Source: Actinotalea sp. JY-7876 (GTDB taxonomy: Bacteria > Actinomycetota > Actinomycetes > Actinomycetales > Cellulomonadaceae). Taken from it: a DNA stretch of 64,000 bases. A program made the position numbers and the translations under genes. The notes under the pieces are model-generated. The model did not search any database, was not told the DNA's origin, and saw only the letters and a program-made list of their open reading frames with translations. Of this stretch, positions 44,684 to 53,216 are shown one piece after another; position 1 is the stretch's first letter, and every line of letters starts with the position of its first letter. The stretch spans positions 62,001 to 126,000 of the forward strand of contig NZ_CP059493.1 in assembly GCF_014042015.1 (NCBI RefSeq), read 5' to 3'.

Positions 44684-47600
44684 TGCACCTGCACACGCTC
44701 ACGATCCAGGCGCTCGGACCCTTCCCGGGACGCCACACGATCGACTTCGCGCGCCTGGGGTCCAGCGGCCTGTTCCTGCTCGAGGGACCCACAGGCGCCG
44801 GCAAGTCGACGATCATCGACGCCGTCGTCTTCGCGCTGTACGGCAAGGTCGCCTCGCGGGAGGCGACCGAGGAGCGGCTGCGCTCGGCGCACGCGCGCCC
44901 GGGCGACGAGACCGTGGTGGACCTGGTGCTGGAGGTCGGCTCAGGGGTCTACCGCGTGCGGCGCACGCCCGCGTACCAGCGCCCGAAGCAGCGCGGGACG
45001 GGCACCACCCTCCAGCAGTCGACGGTCAAGCTGTGGCGCCTGACGGACCCGGACCGCCCGGACGACGGCGAGCTGGTCTCGACGCGCCTCGACGAGGTCG
45101 GCCTCGAGCTGCAGCGGGTCGTCGGGCTCGACCGCACGCAGTTCGTCCAGACGGTCGTGCTGCCGCAGGGCGAGTTCGCCGGGTTCCTGCGCGCCAACCC
45201 CGAGGACCGCCGCGGGCTGCTCCAGAAGGTCTTCGGCACCGAGGTCTACGACCGGCTCCAGCAGCGGCTGGAGCGCCTCCGGGCGGAGGCCGGCCGGGCC
45301 CTGGAGGACGCGTCCGAGCGGGTGGCGCGCGCGGTGGACCACTTCGTCGGCGCCGCCGGCGTGCCGGCCGACGACGCGGACGCCCTGCGCGGGCTCGCGA
45401 CGCGGCTGGACGCGGCCGCCGAGCTGCGCGACGCGGCGGACCTCTGGGCCGCCCGGCGCGCGGACGAGGCGGCGGCGGCGGCGCGGGACGCCGCCGCGGC
45501 GAAGGACCGGTGCGGGGCGACCCGGCAGTCGCTCGACGCGGGCCGGGGGCTCGTCGCCGCCGACCGTCGTCGCGTCGCTCTGCGGACGGAGCTCGCCGCG
45601 CTGAGCGCCGAGCACGACGAGCACGCCGCACGGGCGGCGGCCCTCGCCGCCGCCCGCCGGGCCCAGGCGGTCATGCCGTCGGTGGCGGGCCTGGCCACGG
45701 CCGAGCGGGCGCTCGAGGTCGCGGCAGACGCGCTCGCCGCCACGCTCGCCCGGGTCCCCGGCGAGGTGCGAGGGCTGGTCGACGAGACGGCCGGCACCGA
45801 GGTGGTCCGCAAGACCCTGCGGCTCGAGCGCGACACGTGCACCGGGCTGCGCGCGACGCTGGTGCGCGCGGTCGACCTGGAGGACGAGCTGTCCACCCGG
45901 CGCCAGCGCGTGGCCGCGCTCGCCGCGACCGTCGAGCGCCGGGCCGCCGAGCTGGTCGACCTCCGCGCGGCGCAGGCCGCGCGTCCGGCGGCGCGCACCG
46001 CCCTGGAGGAGGCCCTGCTCGCGGCGCACGAGGCCGCCGCCGCGCTCGCCGGTGCGCCCGAGCGCCTCACGGCGGCGCAGGCGTGCTGGACCGCGGCGAC
46101 GGAGGCCGAGCGGCTCATGGTCGAGGTCGAGCGCGCCCGGGCCGACGTCCGGACGCTGGCGGCGGCCGCCGACGCGGCCGTGGGCGAGGCGGCCCGCCTG
46201 CAGCGCCTGCGGATCGCGGGCATGGCCGGGGAGCTCGCCACCGGGCTGGTCGCCGGCGAGCCGTGCGTCGTGTGCGGCGGCGTCGAGCACCCCGCGCCGG
46301 CCGCGCTCGGCGCGGAGCACGTGACGGTCGAGCAGCTCGAGGCGGCCGAGGCTGCCCGTGACGCGGCGCACGCGCGCCTGGCCGAGGCCGCCGGGACCCT
46401 CGCCGCGACGACCGAGCGGCTCGAGGCGCGCCGGTCCGCCGCCGGGGGGACGCTCGCCGAGGTCGAGGAGCGACTGGCGCTGGCGCGTGCGGGCGTCTCG
46501 GACGCGCTGGCTGCGGTGGGCCGGGTCCGGGACGTCGAGGCGTCGCTGGCCGCGTTCGACCGCGAGACGCACGAGGTCGCGGCGCAGGTCGCGCAGCGTG
46601 ACGTGGCGCTGACCGAGTCGCGCGCCGCGCACGAGGCGGCGAACGACGCCCTGACCCTCGCCGAGGTGGAGGTCGAGGCGGCACGCGACGGCGCGGAGTC
46701 GGTGCGCGTGCGGCTCGCGCTGGTCGACGAGCGGATCGGGCACCTCACCGCCTGGGGTGACGCGCTGGCGCGGGTGGAGGAGGCCACGGCCACGCACGAC
46801 GCGCGGCTGGCGGAGCTCGCCGCCGCGCTCGTCGAGCACGACTTCGCCGACGGCGCCGCCGTGCGGGCCGCAGCGCTCGACGCCGTCGCGCTCCGGGACC
46901 TCGAGCGCGCGGTGACCGAGCACGACCGCGCCCTGTCCCGGGTCCGCTCCGGCCTGGCGGAGCCCGAGCTGGCCGCCCTGCCGGCGGTCGTCGACGTCGA
47001 CCTCGACGCGCTCGCGTCGGCCCACGAGACGGCCGACGCCCTCGCGACCGAGGCGGCACGCGCCGAGGCTCGCAGCGCCCATCTCGCCGAGGCGTCGTCG
47101 TCCGCCCACGACCAGCTCGCCAGGGCGCTCGAGGCGCAGGAGGCCGCCCACGCCGACGCCGGCCCCGTGGTGCGCATGGCGAACGTCGCGGCGGCGAGCG
47201 GCGGGGACAACGCCAGGCAGCTGAGCCTCGCGACCTACGTGCTCATGCGCCGGTTCGAGGACGTCGTCGCGGCAGCCAACTCCCGCCTGGTGACCATGTC
47301 CGACGGCCGCTACGAGCTGGTGCGCAGCGACGAGCGGGAGGCGGTCCGCAGCCGGCGCACCGGGCTCGCGATGAAGGTGGTCGACCACCGCACCGGGGTC
47401 GAGCGCGATGCGCGCACCCTCTCCGGGGGCGAGACGTTCTACGTGTCCCTGTGCCTGGCGCTCGGGCTGGCCGACGTCGTCACCGCCGAGGCCGGCGGCA
47501 CCGACCTGGGGACCCTGTTCATCGACGAGGGCTTCGGCACGCTCGACCCGGAGACGCTCGAGGTCGTGCTGGCGGAGCTCGGGCGGTTGCGGGACGGCGG

Positions 47601-47712
47601 ACGCGTGGTCGGTGTGGTCAGCCACGTCGAGGCGCTCAAGCAGTCCATCGCGGAGCGCATCGAGGTGCGGTGCCACCCCGACGGGTCGAGCACGCTCACG
47701 GTCAGGGCCTGA
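44683..47712 (+). CDS. sbcC: Nuclease SbcC (Rad50-type ATPase subunit)
   Basis: 1009 residues. Walker A LEGPTGAGKSTIIDAVVFAL at about 34-53, long Ala/Glu/Arg-rich coiled coils, a zinc-hook CxxC in GEPCVVCGGVEHPAP near residue 527, the signature LSGGETFYVSLCLALGLAD and Walker B GTLFIDEGFGTLDP near the C-terminus. This is the SMC-like architecture of SbcC. The coiled coils open and close around DNA to present it to SbcD. Confidence 0.96.
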   Translation: MHLHTLTIQALGPFPGRHTIDFARLGSSGLFLLEGPTGAGKSTIIDAVVFALYGKVASREATEERLRSAHARPGDETVVDLVLEVGSGVYRVRRTPAYQRPKQRGTGTTLQQSTVKLWRLTDPDRPDDGELVSTRLDEVGLELQRVVGLDRTQFVQTVVLPQGEFAGFLRANPEDRRGLLQKVFGTEVYDRLQQRLERLRAEAGRALEDASERVARAVDHFVGAAGVPADDADALRGLATRLDAAAELRDAADLWAARRADEAAAAARDAAAAKDRCGATRQSLDAGRGLVAADRRRVALRTELAALSAEHDEHAARAAALAAARRAQAVMPSVAGLATAERALEVAADALAATLARVPGEVRGLVDETAGTEVVRKTLRLERDTCTGLRATLVRAVDLEDELSTRRQRVAALAATVERRAAELVDLRAAQAARPAARTALEEALLAAHEAAAALAGAPERLTAAQACWTAATEAERLMVEVERARADVRTLAAAADAAVGEAARLQRLRIAGMAGELATGLVAGEPCVVCGGVEHPAPAALGAEHVTVEQLEAAEAARDAAHARLAEAAGTLAATTERLEARRSAAGGTLAEVEERLALARAGVSDALAAVGRVRDVEASLAAFDRETHEVAAQVAQRDVALTESRAAHEAANDALTLAEVEVEAARDGAESVRVRLALVDERIGHLTAWGDALARVEEATATHDARLAELAAALVEHDFADGAAVRAAALDAVALRDLERAVTEHDRALSRVRSGLAEPELAALPAVVDVDLDALASAHETADALATEAARAEARSAHLAEASSSAHDQLARALEAQEAAHADAGPVVRMANVAAASGGDNARQLSLATYVLMRRFEDVVAAANSRLVTMSDGRYELVRSDEREAVRSRRTGLAMKVVDHRTGVERDARTLSGGETFYVSLCLALGLADVVTAEAGGTDLGTLFIDEGFGTLDPETLEVVLAELGRLRDGGRVVGVVSHVEALKQSIAERIEVRCHPDGSSTLTVRA

Positions 47713-47716
47713 CGCC

Positions 47717-48172
47717 TCACCACGACCAGCCGCGCGAGGCGAGCTCCAGCTCCTCACGGAAGCGCTCCGGCTCGCGGCCGGGCCCCCACGGCGCGAGCAC
47801 CGCGTCCGCGTCCACCGGCACCCCGGCGAGCCGGCACGCCTCCGCGAGCAGCGCGTCGTAGGCGGCCTGCGCCGCGATGATCCGGCGGCCCCGCGCCCAC
47901 GCCCGTGGGTCGACCTCGAGGCTGCGGAGCTGGGCCGCGAGGACGCCGAGCCGCACCTGCACCGCGAGCACGTCGAAGGGGTCGGGCGCCGCCGCCGGCG
48001 CCAGGGGTGCCCGTGAGGGGCCGTGCCGCCGCACGAGGCCGAGGCGTTCGGCCCGTCGACGCACCGCCCACCTGCGGGCGCGCACCCACACCCGCGGTGG
48101 GTCGTCGAGGACCAGCCACGCCAGCCCTCCGTAGACCACCGTCGGCAACAGCGTCCACAGCAGCGTCTGCAC
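47717..48172 (-). CDS. Membrane-anchored hypothetical protein
   Basis: GTG 48172 has GAGGAG eight bases upstream, giving 151 residues that begin MQTLLWTLLPTVVYGGLAWL: one N-terminal membrane segment, then a basic stretch (RVWVRARRWAVRRRAERLGL) and a helical soluble domain (VLAVQVRLGVLAAQLRSLEV). A longer frame continues upstream only through the intergenic repeats and is rejected. No family is recognised. It is convergent with sbcC. Confidence 0.55.
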   Translation of the reverse strand: MQTLLWTLLPTVVYGGLAWLVLDDPPRVWVRARRWAVRRRAERLGLVRRHGPSRAPLAPAAAPDPFDVLAVQVRLGVLAAQLRSLEVDPRAWARGRRIIAAQAAYDALLAEACRLAGVPVDADAVLAPWGPGREPERFREELELASRGWSW

Positions 48173-48280
48173 GGCCACGGCTCCTCGTCGACGAGGTCCT
48201 CCGAGCCTAAGCCGCCACCCCGAGCCCCGCCCCGCGACCACCACCGCCGCCCGCCCGCCCCCGCCTGCCCCTGCCGCCCC

Positions 48281-48372
48281 CACCTGACCCGCCCGCCGCC
48301 CGCCTGACCCGCCCGCCGCCCGCCTGACCCGCCCGCCCCCCGCCTGACCCGGCCGCCGCCCGCCTGACCCGA
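48281..48372. repeat. 20-bp tandem repeats (four and a half copies)
   Basis: Units of about CGCCTGACCCGCCCGCCGCC begin at 48281, 48301, 48321, 48341 and 48361 (last partial), with only one to three differences. They lie in the 718-base intergenic region before the larger hairpin repeats. No coding role is visible; such arrays tend to vary in copy number between strains. Confidence 0.85.
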
Positions 48373-48400
48373 CTGTCCCGCGTCGCCCTCGCCTCACCGG

Positions 48401-48745
48401 CCGGTTTTGGCACCGATCCGGGTGTGCCGACGCCCAGATCCGTTCCAAAACCGGGATCGAGGGCGGGGGCGGCGCTCAGCTGTGCGCGGGTCGGCCGGCG
48501 TCGGCGGGCTTCCTGACCGCGTCGGCGTCGCTGCCCCCCTCAGGCGCAGGTTTTGGCACCGATCTGGGTGTGCCGACGCCCAGATCCGTTCCAAAACCGG
48601 GCTCGAGGGGCGGCGGGCGGCGGTCAGCTGTGCGCGGGCGGCGTCGGCGGGCTTCCTGGCCGCGCGTCGGCGTCGCTGTCCCCCTCAGGCGCCGGTTTTG
48701 GCACCGATCCGGGTGCGCCGACGCCCAGATCCGTTCCAAAACCGG
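48401..48745. repeat. Three copies of a 54-bp hairpin in a 145-bp repeating unit
   Basis: Copies at 48401-48454, 48547-48600 and 48692-48745. Each begins CCGGTTTTGGCACCGATC (second copy starts CA) and ends GATCCGTTCCAAAACCGG, its near inverse, with an inner stem GATCTGGG/CCCAGATC (perfect in copy 2) and a 10-base loop TGTGCCGACG. The 91-92-base spacers between copies are also clearly alike (GTCAGCTGTGCGCGGG, CGTCGGCGGGCTTCCTG). Thus a 145-bp unit was duplicated. The structure is REP- or MITE-like; no transposase is nearby. The Thr-tract TTTT/AAAA is unusual in this GC-rich DNA. Confidence 0.85.
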
Positions 48746-48890
48746 GATCGAGGGCGGCCGGGGGCGGCGAGGTGACGGCGGGGTGACGGCGGGACGGGGG
48801 ACGGCGGTCGGGGGACGGCGGGTCGGGCGGGGCGGCGCGCTGGGCGGGTCGGGCGGGCGGTGGGGCGTGCGAGCGCCTACCGTCGCGGGC

Positions 48891-49574
48891 GTGGGAGTCA
48901 GGGGAGTGGTCGCAACCGTCGTCGTCCTCGGTGTGCTGGCGGGTGGTGCCTACGTCGCCGACGGCGTCGTCCGGGACCGCACGGAGGCGGACCTCGCCGA
49001 AGGGCTGCGCGCCCAGGTGCCCGGGCTCGACGAGACGCCCGACGTGACGATCGGGGGCTTCCCCTTCCTCACCCAGGCGCTCGCCGGCGAGCTCGACGAC
49101 GTGCGCATCACCGCGTCGAGCGTGACGCTCGAGGGCCTGCCGCTGCACGACGTCGTCGTCCTCCTGCGGGACGTCTCCACGGACCAGCCGACGACGGCGG
49201 CGGAGGCGACGATGACGGCGTCGGCCCGCCTCGACGACCTCACGTCCCTGCTCTCCGTCGACGCCGACCTCGCCGTCGAGGGGCAGCACCTCGTCGCGTC
49301 GACGACGGTCCTCGGCATGCCGGTCGCCATCACGATCGCGCCGCGCGCCGCCGGGCGCGCGATCGAGGCCGACGTCGTCTCCTTCAGCCTCGGCGGCGTC
49401 CAGGTCGACGCCGACGACCTCCCGGCGCGCCTCGTCGAGCAGGTGCAGGGGCTCTCGGTCCCCGTCGACGGGCTGCCGGAGGGGATGGAGCTCACGGGAC
49501 TGGCGCTCACCCCGGACGGGGTCGACCTCGAGGCGAGCGGCACCGACGTCGTGCTCGAGGTACCGACCGGGTGA
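48891..49574 (+). CDS. LmeA-like DUF2993 protein
   Basis: GTG 48891 gives 227 residues with an N-terminal signal/anchor (VVATVVVLGVLAGGAYVADG) and the DUF2993 pattern VTIGGFPFLTQALAGELDDV, DVVVLLRDVSTDQP and GMELTGLALTPDGVDLEASG. Relatives include LmeA, a periplasmic phospholipid-binding protein linked to lipomannan elongation in mycobacteria. TACCGT (48878-48883) ends 7 bases before the GTG, suggesting a leaderless mRNA; GTG 48906 is an alternative start. Confidence 0.85.
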   Translation: MGVRGVVATVVVLGVLAGGAYVADGVVRDRTEADLAEGLRAQVPGLDETPDVTIGGFPFLTQALAGELDDVRITASSVTLEGLPLHDVVVLLRDVSTDQPTTAAEATMTASARLDDLTSLLSVDADLAVEGQHLVASTTVLGMPVAITIAPRAAGRAIEADVVSFSLGGVQVDADDLPARLVEQVQGLSVPVDGLPEGMELTGLALTPDGVDLEASGTDVVLEVPTG

Positions 49575-49624
49575 CAGCAACCACTCCGGGACCCGCGAGC
49601 GGTGAGCGCGTCGCACGGCAGCGT

Positions 49625-49630
49625 TAGGGT
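49625..49630 (+). promoter_or_regulatory. -10 element for leaderless purine nucleoside phosphorylase mRNA
   Basis: TAGGGT fits TANNNT and ends 7 bases before the ATG, with no Shine-Dalgarno sequence between. No clear -35. Confidence 0.4.
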
Positions 49631-49637
49631 CGCAGAC

Positions 49638-50408
49638 ATGGCGACGCCGCACATCACCGCCGAGCCCGGTGACCTTGCCCCCGACGTGCTCATGCCTGGC
49701 GACCCCCGGCGCGCCACGCGCATCGCCGAGACGGTCCTCACCGACGCCCGTCTCGTCACCGACGTGCGCGGGATCGTCGGCTACACCGGGACCTACGACG
49801 GCCGGCCGGTGTCCGTCATGGCGTCCGGCATGGGGATGCCGTCGATCACCATCTACGCGACCGAGCTGTTCCGGTACTACGGCGCGCAGCGCATCATCCG
49901 GATCGGCACGGCCGGCGGCATGGCGCCGCACCTCGAGGTGGGCGACGTCGTCATCGCGAGCGCGGCCCACACCGACTCGGCGATGACGGCCCATCGCGTG
50001 CCGGGCATCCACTACAGCCACGCGCCCAGCTTCGCGCTCACGGCGGCCGCCGCGCTCGCGGCCGGCGTCGGACCGGGCGCGCCCGCGCCGGAGCCCGCCC
50101 CCACGCCCAGCGGCCGACGGCGTCGTCGAACGCGCCAGAGCGTCCACGTCGGGGCGGTCTTCACCTCCGACGCCTTCTACGCCGAGCGGGCGGCGACGCA
50201 GGAGCTGCTCGTCAAGCACGGCACGCTCGCGGTCGAGATGGAGGCCGCGGGCCTCTACGCGGCAGCCGACGCGGAGGGCGGCCAGGCGCTGGCCATCTGC
50301 ACCATCTCCGACCTGCTGTTCCGCGAGGCGTCGCTGTCCGCCGAGGACCGCGAGCTGCTCTTCGACCGCGCGGTCGAGCTCGGCCTGGCGGCCTTCGCGA
50401 CCGCCTGA
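49638..50408 (+). CDS. deoD: Purine nucleoside phosphorylase, DeoD type
   Basis: 256 residues: TAEPGDLAPDVLMPGDPRRA, VSVMASGMGMPSITIYATEL, IIRIGTAGGMAPHLEVGDVV, LAVEMEAAGLYAAA and the catalytic Asp in CTISDLLF. These are hexameric DeoD-type signatures (phosphorolysis of purine nucleosides in salvage). An unusual insert of about 23 residues (Pro/Ala-rich then RRRRRTRQS, around residues 145-168) breaks the normal fold boundary before SVHVGAVFTSDAFY. Confidence 0.92.
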   Translation: MATPHITAEPGDLAPDVLMPGDPRRATRIAETVLTDARLVTDVRGIVGYTGTYDGRPVSVMASGMGMPSITIYATELFRYYGAQRIIRIGTAGGMAPHLEVGDVVIASAAHTDSAMTAHRVPGIHYSHAPSFALTAAAALAAGVGPGAPAPEPAPTPSGRRRRRTRQSVHVGAVFTSDAFYAERAATQELLVKHGTLAVEMEAAGLYAAADAEGGQALAICTISDLLFREASLSAEDRELLFDRAVELGLAAFATA

Positions 50409-50435
50409 CGCGCCGGGCCGCGCGCCCCGGTCAGG
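50404..50435. terminator. Convergent hairpin after deoD
   Basis: CCTGA (50404-50408) pairs with TCAGG (50431-50435) and CCGGG (50413-50417) with CCCGG (50426-50430). It contains both stop codons. No T-tract. Confidence 0.35.
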
Positions 50436-50619
50436 GCTTCTTCTTCTGCTGCTCCAGCACGTCCTTGGCCTTGTCGACGACCTGGTCGATCTTGGCGTCG
50501 GTCGGGGTGTCCGTGCGCGCCTTGAGGGCGCGCGCCGCCGAGTCGAGCGCCTGCTGCGCCTTGTCCTCGTTGCCGTCGAGCGCACGGCGCGCCTTGCCCA
50601 CGATGTCCTCGAGTCCCAC
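50431..50619 (-). CDS. MT0933-type antitoxin-like protein (orphan)
   Basis: GTG 50619 has GAGGAGG four bases upstream, giving 62 residues: MGLEDIVGKARRALDGNEDK, then AQQALDSAARALKARTDTPT and DAKIDQVVDKAKDVLEQQKKK. The amphipathic helical, Lys/Asp-rich sequence fits the small actinobacterial family annotated as antitoxin (MT0933-like). No toxin gene is adjacent, so a real antitoxin role is doubtful; a stress-linked small protein is an alternative. Confidence 0.7.
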   Translation of the reverse strand: MGLEDIVGKARRALDGNEDKAQQALDSAARALKARTDTPTDAKIDQVVDKAKDVLEQQKKKP

Positions 50620-50822
50620 GGTGCCTCCTCGGCCGGTGTGCGGGGTCACCCCCATGCCTAGGGCCACCGGGCACGCGCGGCAACCGGGACGCCGCGCCGG
50701 GCCGGGCGGCCCGCGCGCCCGGTTCGGACGGCAGCGCCGTTGTCTGTCACCCTCGACCACGGACCACGGACCCCGGACCGGCCCCTGCGCCGGCCCCGCC
50801 CGACCGACAGCAAGGACGCCCG

Positions 50823-53138
50823 ATGAGCACCGCGACGACGCGCGCCCCCTACCGCGACCCCTCCCTCCCGATCGCCGAGCGCGTGCGGGACCTCCTGGGC
50901 CGGATGACGCTCGAGGAGAAGGTCGGCCAGATGATGCAGCTCGACGCCCGCGACGGCGTCGACGACCACGTGCTGCGCACCCAGGTCGGCTCGATCCTGC
51001 ACACCTCTCCCGAGCGGGTGCTGCGCGCCCACGAGCTCACCGCGCAGACGCGCCTCGGGATCCCGCTCCTGGTCGCCGAGGACTGCATCCACGGCCACTC
51101 GTTCTGGGTGGGCGCGACGATCTTCCCGACGCAGCTCGCGATGGCCGGCTCGTGGGACGCCGACCTCGCGGCGCGCGTCGCGCGGGCCACGGCGGTCGAG
51201 GCCGCCGCGACCGGCATCCACTGGACCTTCTCGCCCGTGCTCTGCATCGCGCGCGACCTGCGCTGGGGCCGCGTGGACGAGACCTTCGGCGAGGACCCGG
51301 TCCTCATCGGTGAGCTCGCCTCGGCGATGGTGCGCGGCTACCAGGGCGACGGACTCGGCGACCCGACCGCGGTCCTCGCGACCGCCAAGCACTTCGCCGG
51401 CTACTCCGAGACCCAGGGCGGGCGCGACGCGTCCGAGGCGGACATCTCGCGCCGCAAGCTGCGCTCGTGGTTCCTGCCGCCGTTCGAGCGCGTCGCGCGT
51501 GAGGGCTGCCGCACGTTCATGCTCGGCTACCAGACGACCGACGGCGTCCCGATCACGGTCAACGAGTGGCTCCTGGACGAGGTGCTGCGCGGCGAGTGGG
51601 GCTACACGGGCACGCTCGTCACCGACTGGGACAACGTCGGCCGGATGGTGTGGGAGCAGAAGGTCCAGCCGGACCACGCGCACGCCGCCGCCGCCGCGGT
51701 CCGCGCCGGCAACGACATGATCATGACGACGCCCGGGTTCTACGAGGGCGCGCTCGAGGCTGTCGCGACCGGCATGCTCGCGGAGTCCGACCTGGACGAC
51801 GCCGTGACGCGCATCCTCACCCTCAAGTTCGAGCTCGGCCTCTTCGAGGACCCGCGCCGGCCGGACGTCGCGGTGCAGGAGCGGGTCATCGCCTCGCCGG
51901 AGCACACGCGCCTCAACCTGGAGGTCGCGCGCCGCTCGCTCGTGCTGCTCCGCAACGACGGCGTGCTGCCGCTCGCGGGCGGCTTCCGCGCCGACCTCGC
52001 CGCCGCCGGCACCCAGCTCGTGCGCGGTGCCGACGGCGACACGACCCCGCGCCGCGTCGCCGTCGTCGGGCCGCTCGCCGACGACGCGCAGACGCAGCTG
52101 GGCGACTGGGCCGGCTCGTCCGGCCAGGCCGACTGGCTGCCGGACGGCCACCCGCGGGAGATGATCACCACGGTGCTCGACGGCCTGCGCGGCGTCGTCC
52201 CGGAGGGCTGGACGGTGACGCACGCCCGCGGCGCCGACATCCTCACCCTCGAGCCCGACCCCGAGGGCGCGACCTTCCCGGACGGCCAGCCCCGCCCGCC
52301 CGTGGTGGTGCCGTGCGCCCCGGACGAGGTGCTCATCGCCGAGGCCGTGGCGGCCGCGCGCGACGCCGACTACGTCGTCGCCGTCGTCGGCGACCGGATC
52401 GAGCTGGTCGGCGAGGGACGCTCGACGGCGACGCTCGAGCTCGTGGGTGGCCAGATCGCGCTGCTCGACGCGCTCGCCGCGACGGGGACGCCCCTGGTCG
52501 TGGTCCTGCTCGCGTCCAAGCCGCTCGTCCTGCCGGACTCGGCGCTGTCCGCGGCCGCGCTCGTGTGGGCCGGCAACCCCGGCATGCGCGGCGGGCAGGC
52601 GATCGCGGAGCTGCTGCTCGGGCTCGTCGAGCCGTCGGGCCGCCTGCCGATCTCGTTCGCGCGGCACGTCGGGCAGCAGCCGACGTACTACAACCAGATC
52701 CGCGGCCAGCACGGCGACCGGTACGCCGACCTCACCCAGCGCCCGGCGTTCGCCTTCGGTGAGGGGCTGTCCTACACGGACGTCGCCTACGAGGACCTGC
52801 GCCTCGACCGCACGACGGCGACGGCCGCCGACGTCGTCCGGGCGAGCGTGACCCTGCGCAACACGGGCGCGCGCCCCGCGCGGGAGACGGTCCAGCTCTA
52901 CGTGTCCGACGCCGTGACGTCGGTGTCGTGGGCGGACCAGGAGCTCAAGACGTTCGCCCAGGTGGACGTGCCGGCGGGCGGCCAGGTCGAGGTGACCCTC
53001 GAGCTGCCCGTCGCCGACTGCACGATCGTGGACGCCGCCGGACGTCGCGTGGTCGAGCCCGGCGAGATCGAGGTCCGGGTCGGACGCTCGTCGCGTGCGC
53101 AGGACCTGCTCGCCGCGCGGTTCGTGGTCACCGCCTGA
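50823..53138 (+). CDS. Beta-glucosidase, glycoside hydrolase family 3
   Basis: 771 residues without a signal peptide (intracellular). GH3 N-terminal barrel: RMTLEEKVGQMMQLDARDG, CIHGHSFWVGATIFPTQLAM, RWGRVDETFGEDP, KHFAGYSETQGGRDASEADI and the nucleophile Asp in TLVTDWDNVGRMV. The (alpha/beta)6 domain follows (IAEVAVGDRIELVGEGRS region carrying the likely acid/base Glu), and a C-terminal fibronectin-III-like domain (VTLRNTGARPARETVQLYVS). It releases glucose or xylose from short beta-linked oligosaccharides, fitting a plant-polymer degrader. AAGGA lies before the ATG. Confidence 0.95.
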   Translation: MSTATTRAPYRDPSLPIAERVRDLLGRMTLEEKVGQMMQLDARDGVDDHVLRTQVGSILHTSPERVLRAHELTAQTRLGIPLLVAEDCIHGHSFWVGATIFPTQLAMAGSWDADLAARVARATAVEAAATGIHWTFSPVLCIARDLRWGRVDETFGEDPVLIGELASAMVRGYQGDGLGDPTAVLATAKHFAGYSETQGGRDASEADISRRKLRSWFLPPFERVAREGCRTFMLGYQTTDGVPITVNEWLLDEVLRGEWGYTGTLVTDWDNVGRMVWEQKVQPDHAHAAAAAVRAGNDMIMTTPGFYEGALEAVATGMLAESDLDDAVTRILTLKFELGLFEDPRRPDVAVQERVIASPEHTRLNLEVARRSLVLLRNDGVLPLAGGFRADLAAAGTQLVRGADGDTTPRRVAVVGPLADDAQTQLGDWAGSSGQADWLPDGHPREMITTVLDGLRGVVPEGWTVTHARGADILTLEPDPEGATFPDGQPRPPVVVPCAPDEVLIAEAVAAARDADYVVAVVGDRIELVGEGRSTATLELVGGQIALLDALAATGTPLVVVLLASKPLVLPDSALSAAALVWAGNPGMRGGQAIAELLLGLVEPSGRLPISFARHVGQQPTYYNQIRGQHGDRYADLTQRPAFAFGEGLSYTDVAYEDLRLDRTTATAADVVRASVTLRNTGARPARETVQLYVSDAVTSVSWADQELKTFAQVDVPAGGQVEVTLELPVADCTIVDAAGRRVVEPGEIEVRVGRSSRAQDLLAARFVVTA

Positions 53139-53153
53139 GCGTCCCGGCCCGGA

Positions 53154-53197
53154 CGACGGAGGGCGCTGACGGCCGGTGCCGTCAGCGCCCTCCGTCG
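53154..53197. terminator. Perfect 20-bp bidirectional terminator hairpin
   Basis: Arms 53154-53173 and 53178-53197 are exact inverses over 20 bases (CGACGGAGGGCGCTGACGGC) with a CGGT tetraloop. It sits between the beta-glucosidase and the converging flotillin gene. No T-tract, but it is the strongest stem in the window. Confidence 0.8.
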
Positions 53198-53216
53198 CTG
53201 TCTGGGTCCGTCGCCG

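Noticed and set aside
47717-48448. N-terminal extension of the membrane-anchored hypothetical protein through the hairpin repeat
   Set aside because: The extension would encode repeat DNA; a good ribosome-binding site exists at GTG 48172.
48401-48745. Possible CRISPR array in the repeat block
   Set aside because: Only three repeats, the repeats are long palindromes, and the spacers are copies of each other rather than unique; no cas genes.
48570-48890. Extension of the LmeA-like protein upstream through the repeats
   Set aside because: Repeat-derived sequence precedes a normal signal peptide at GTG 48891.
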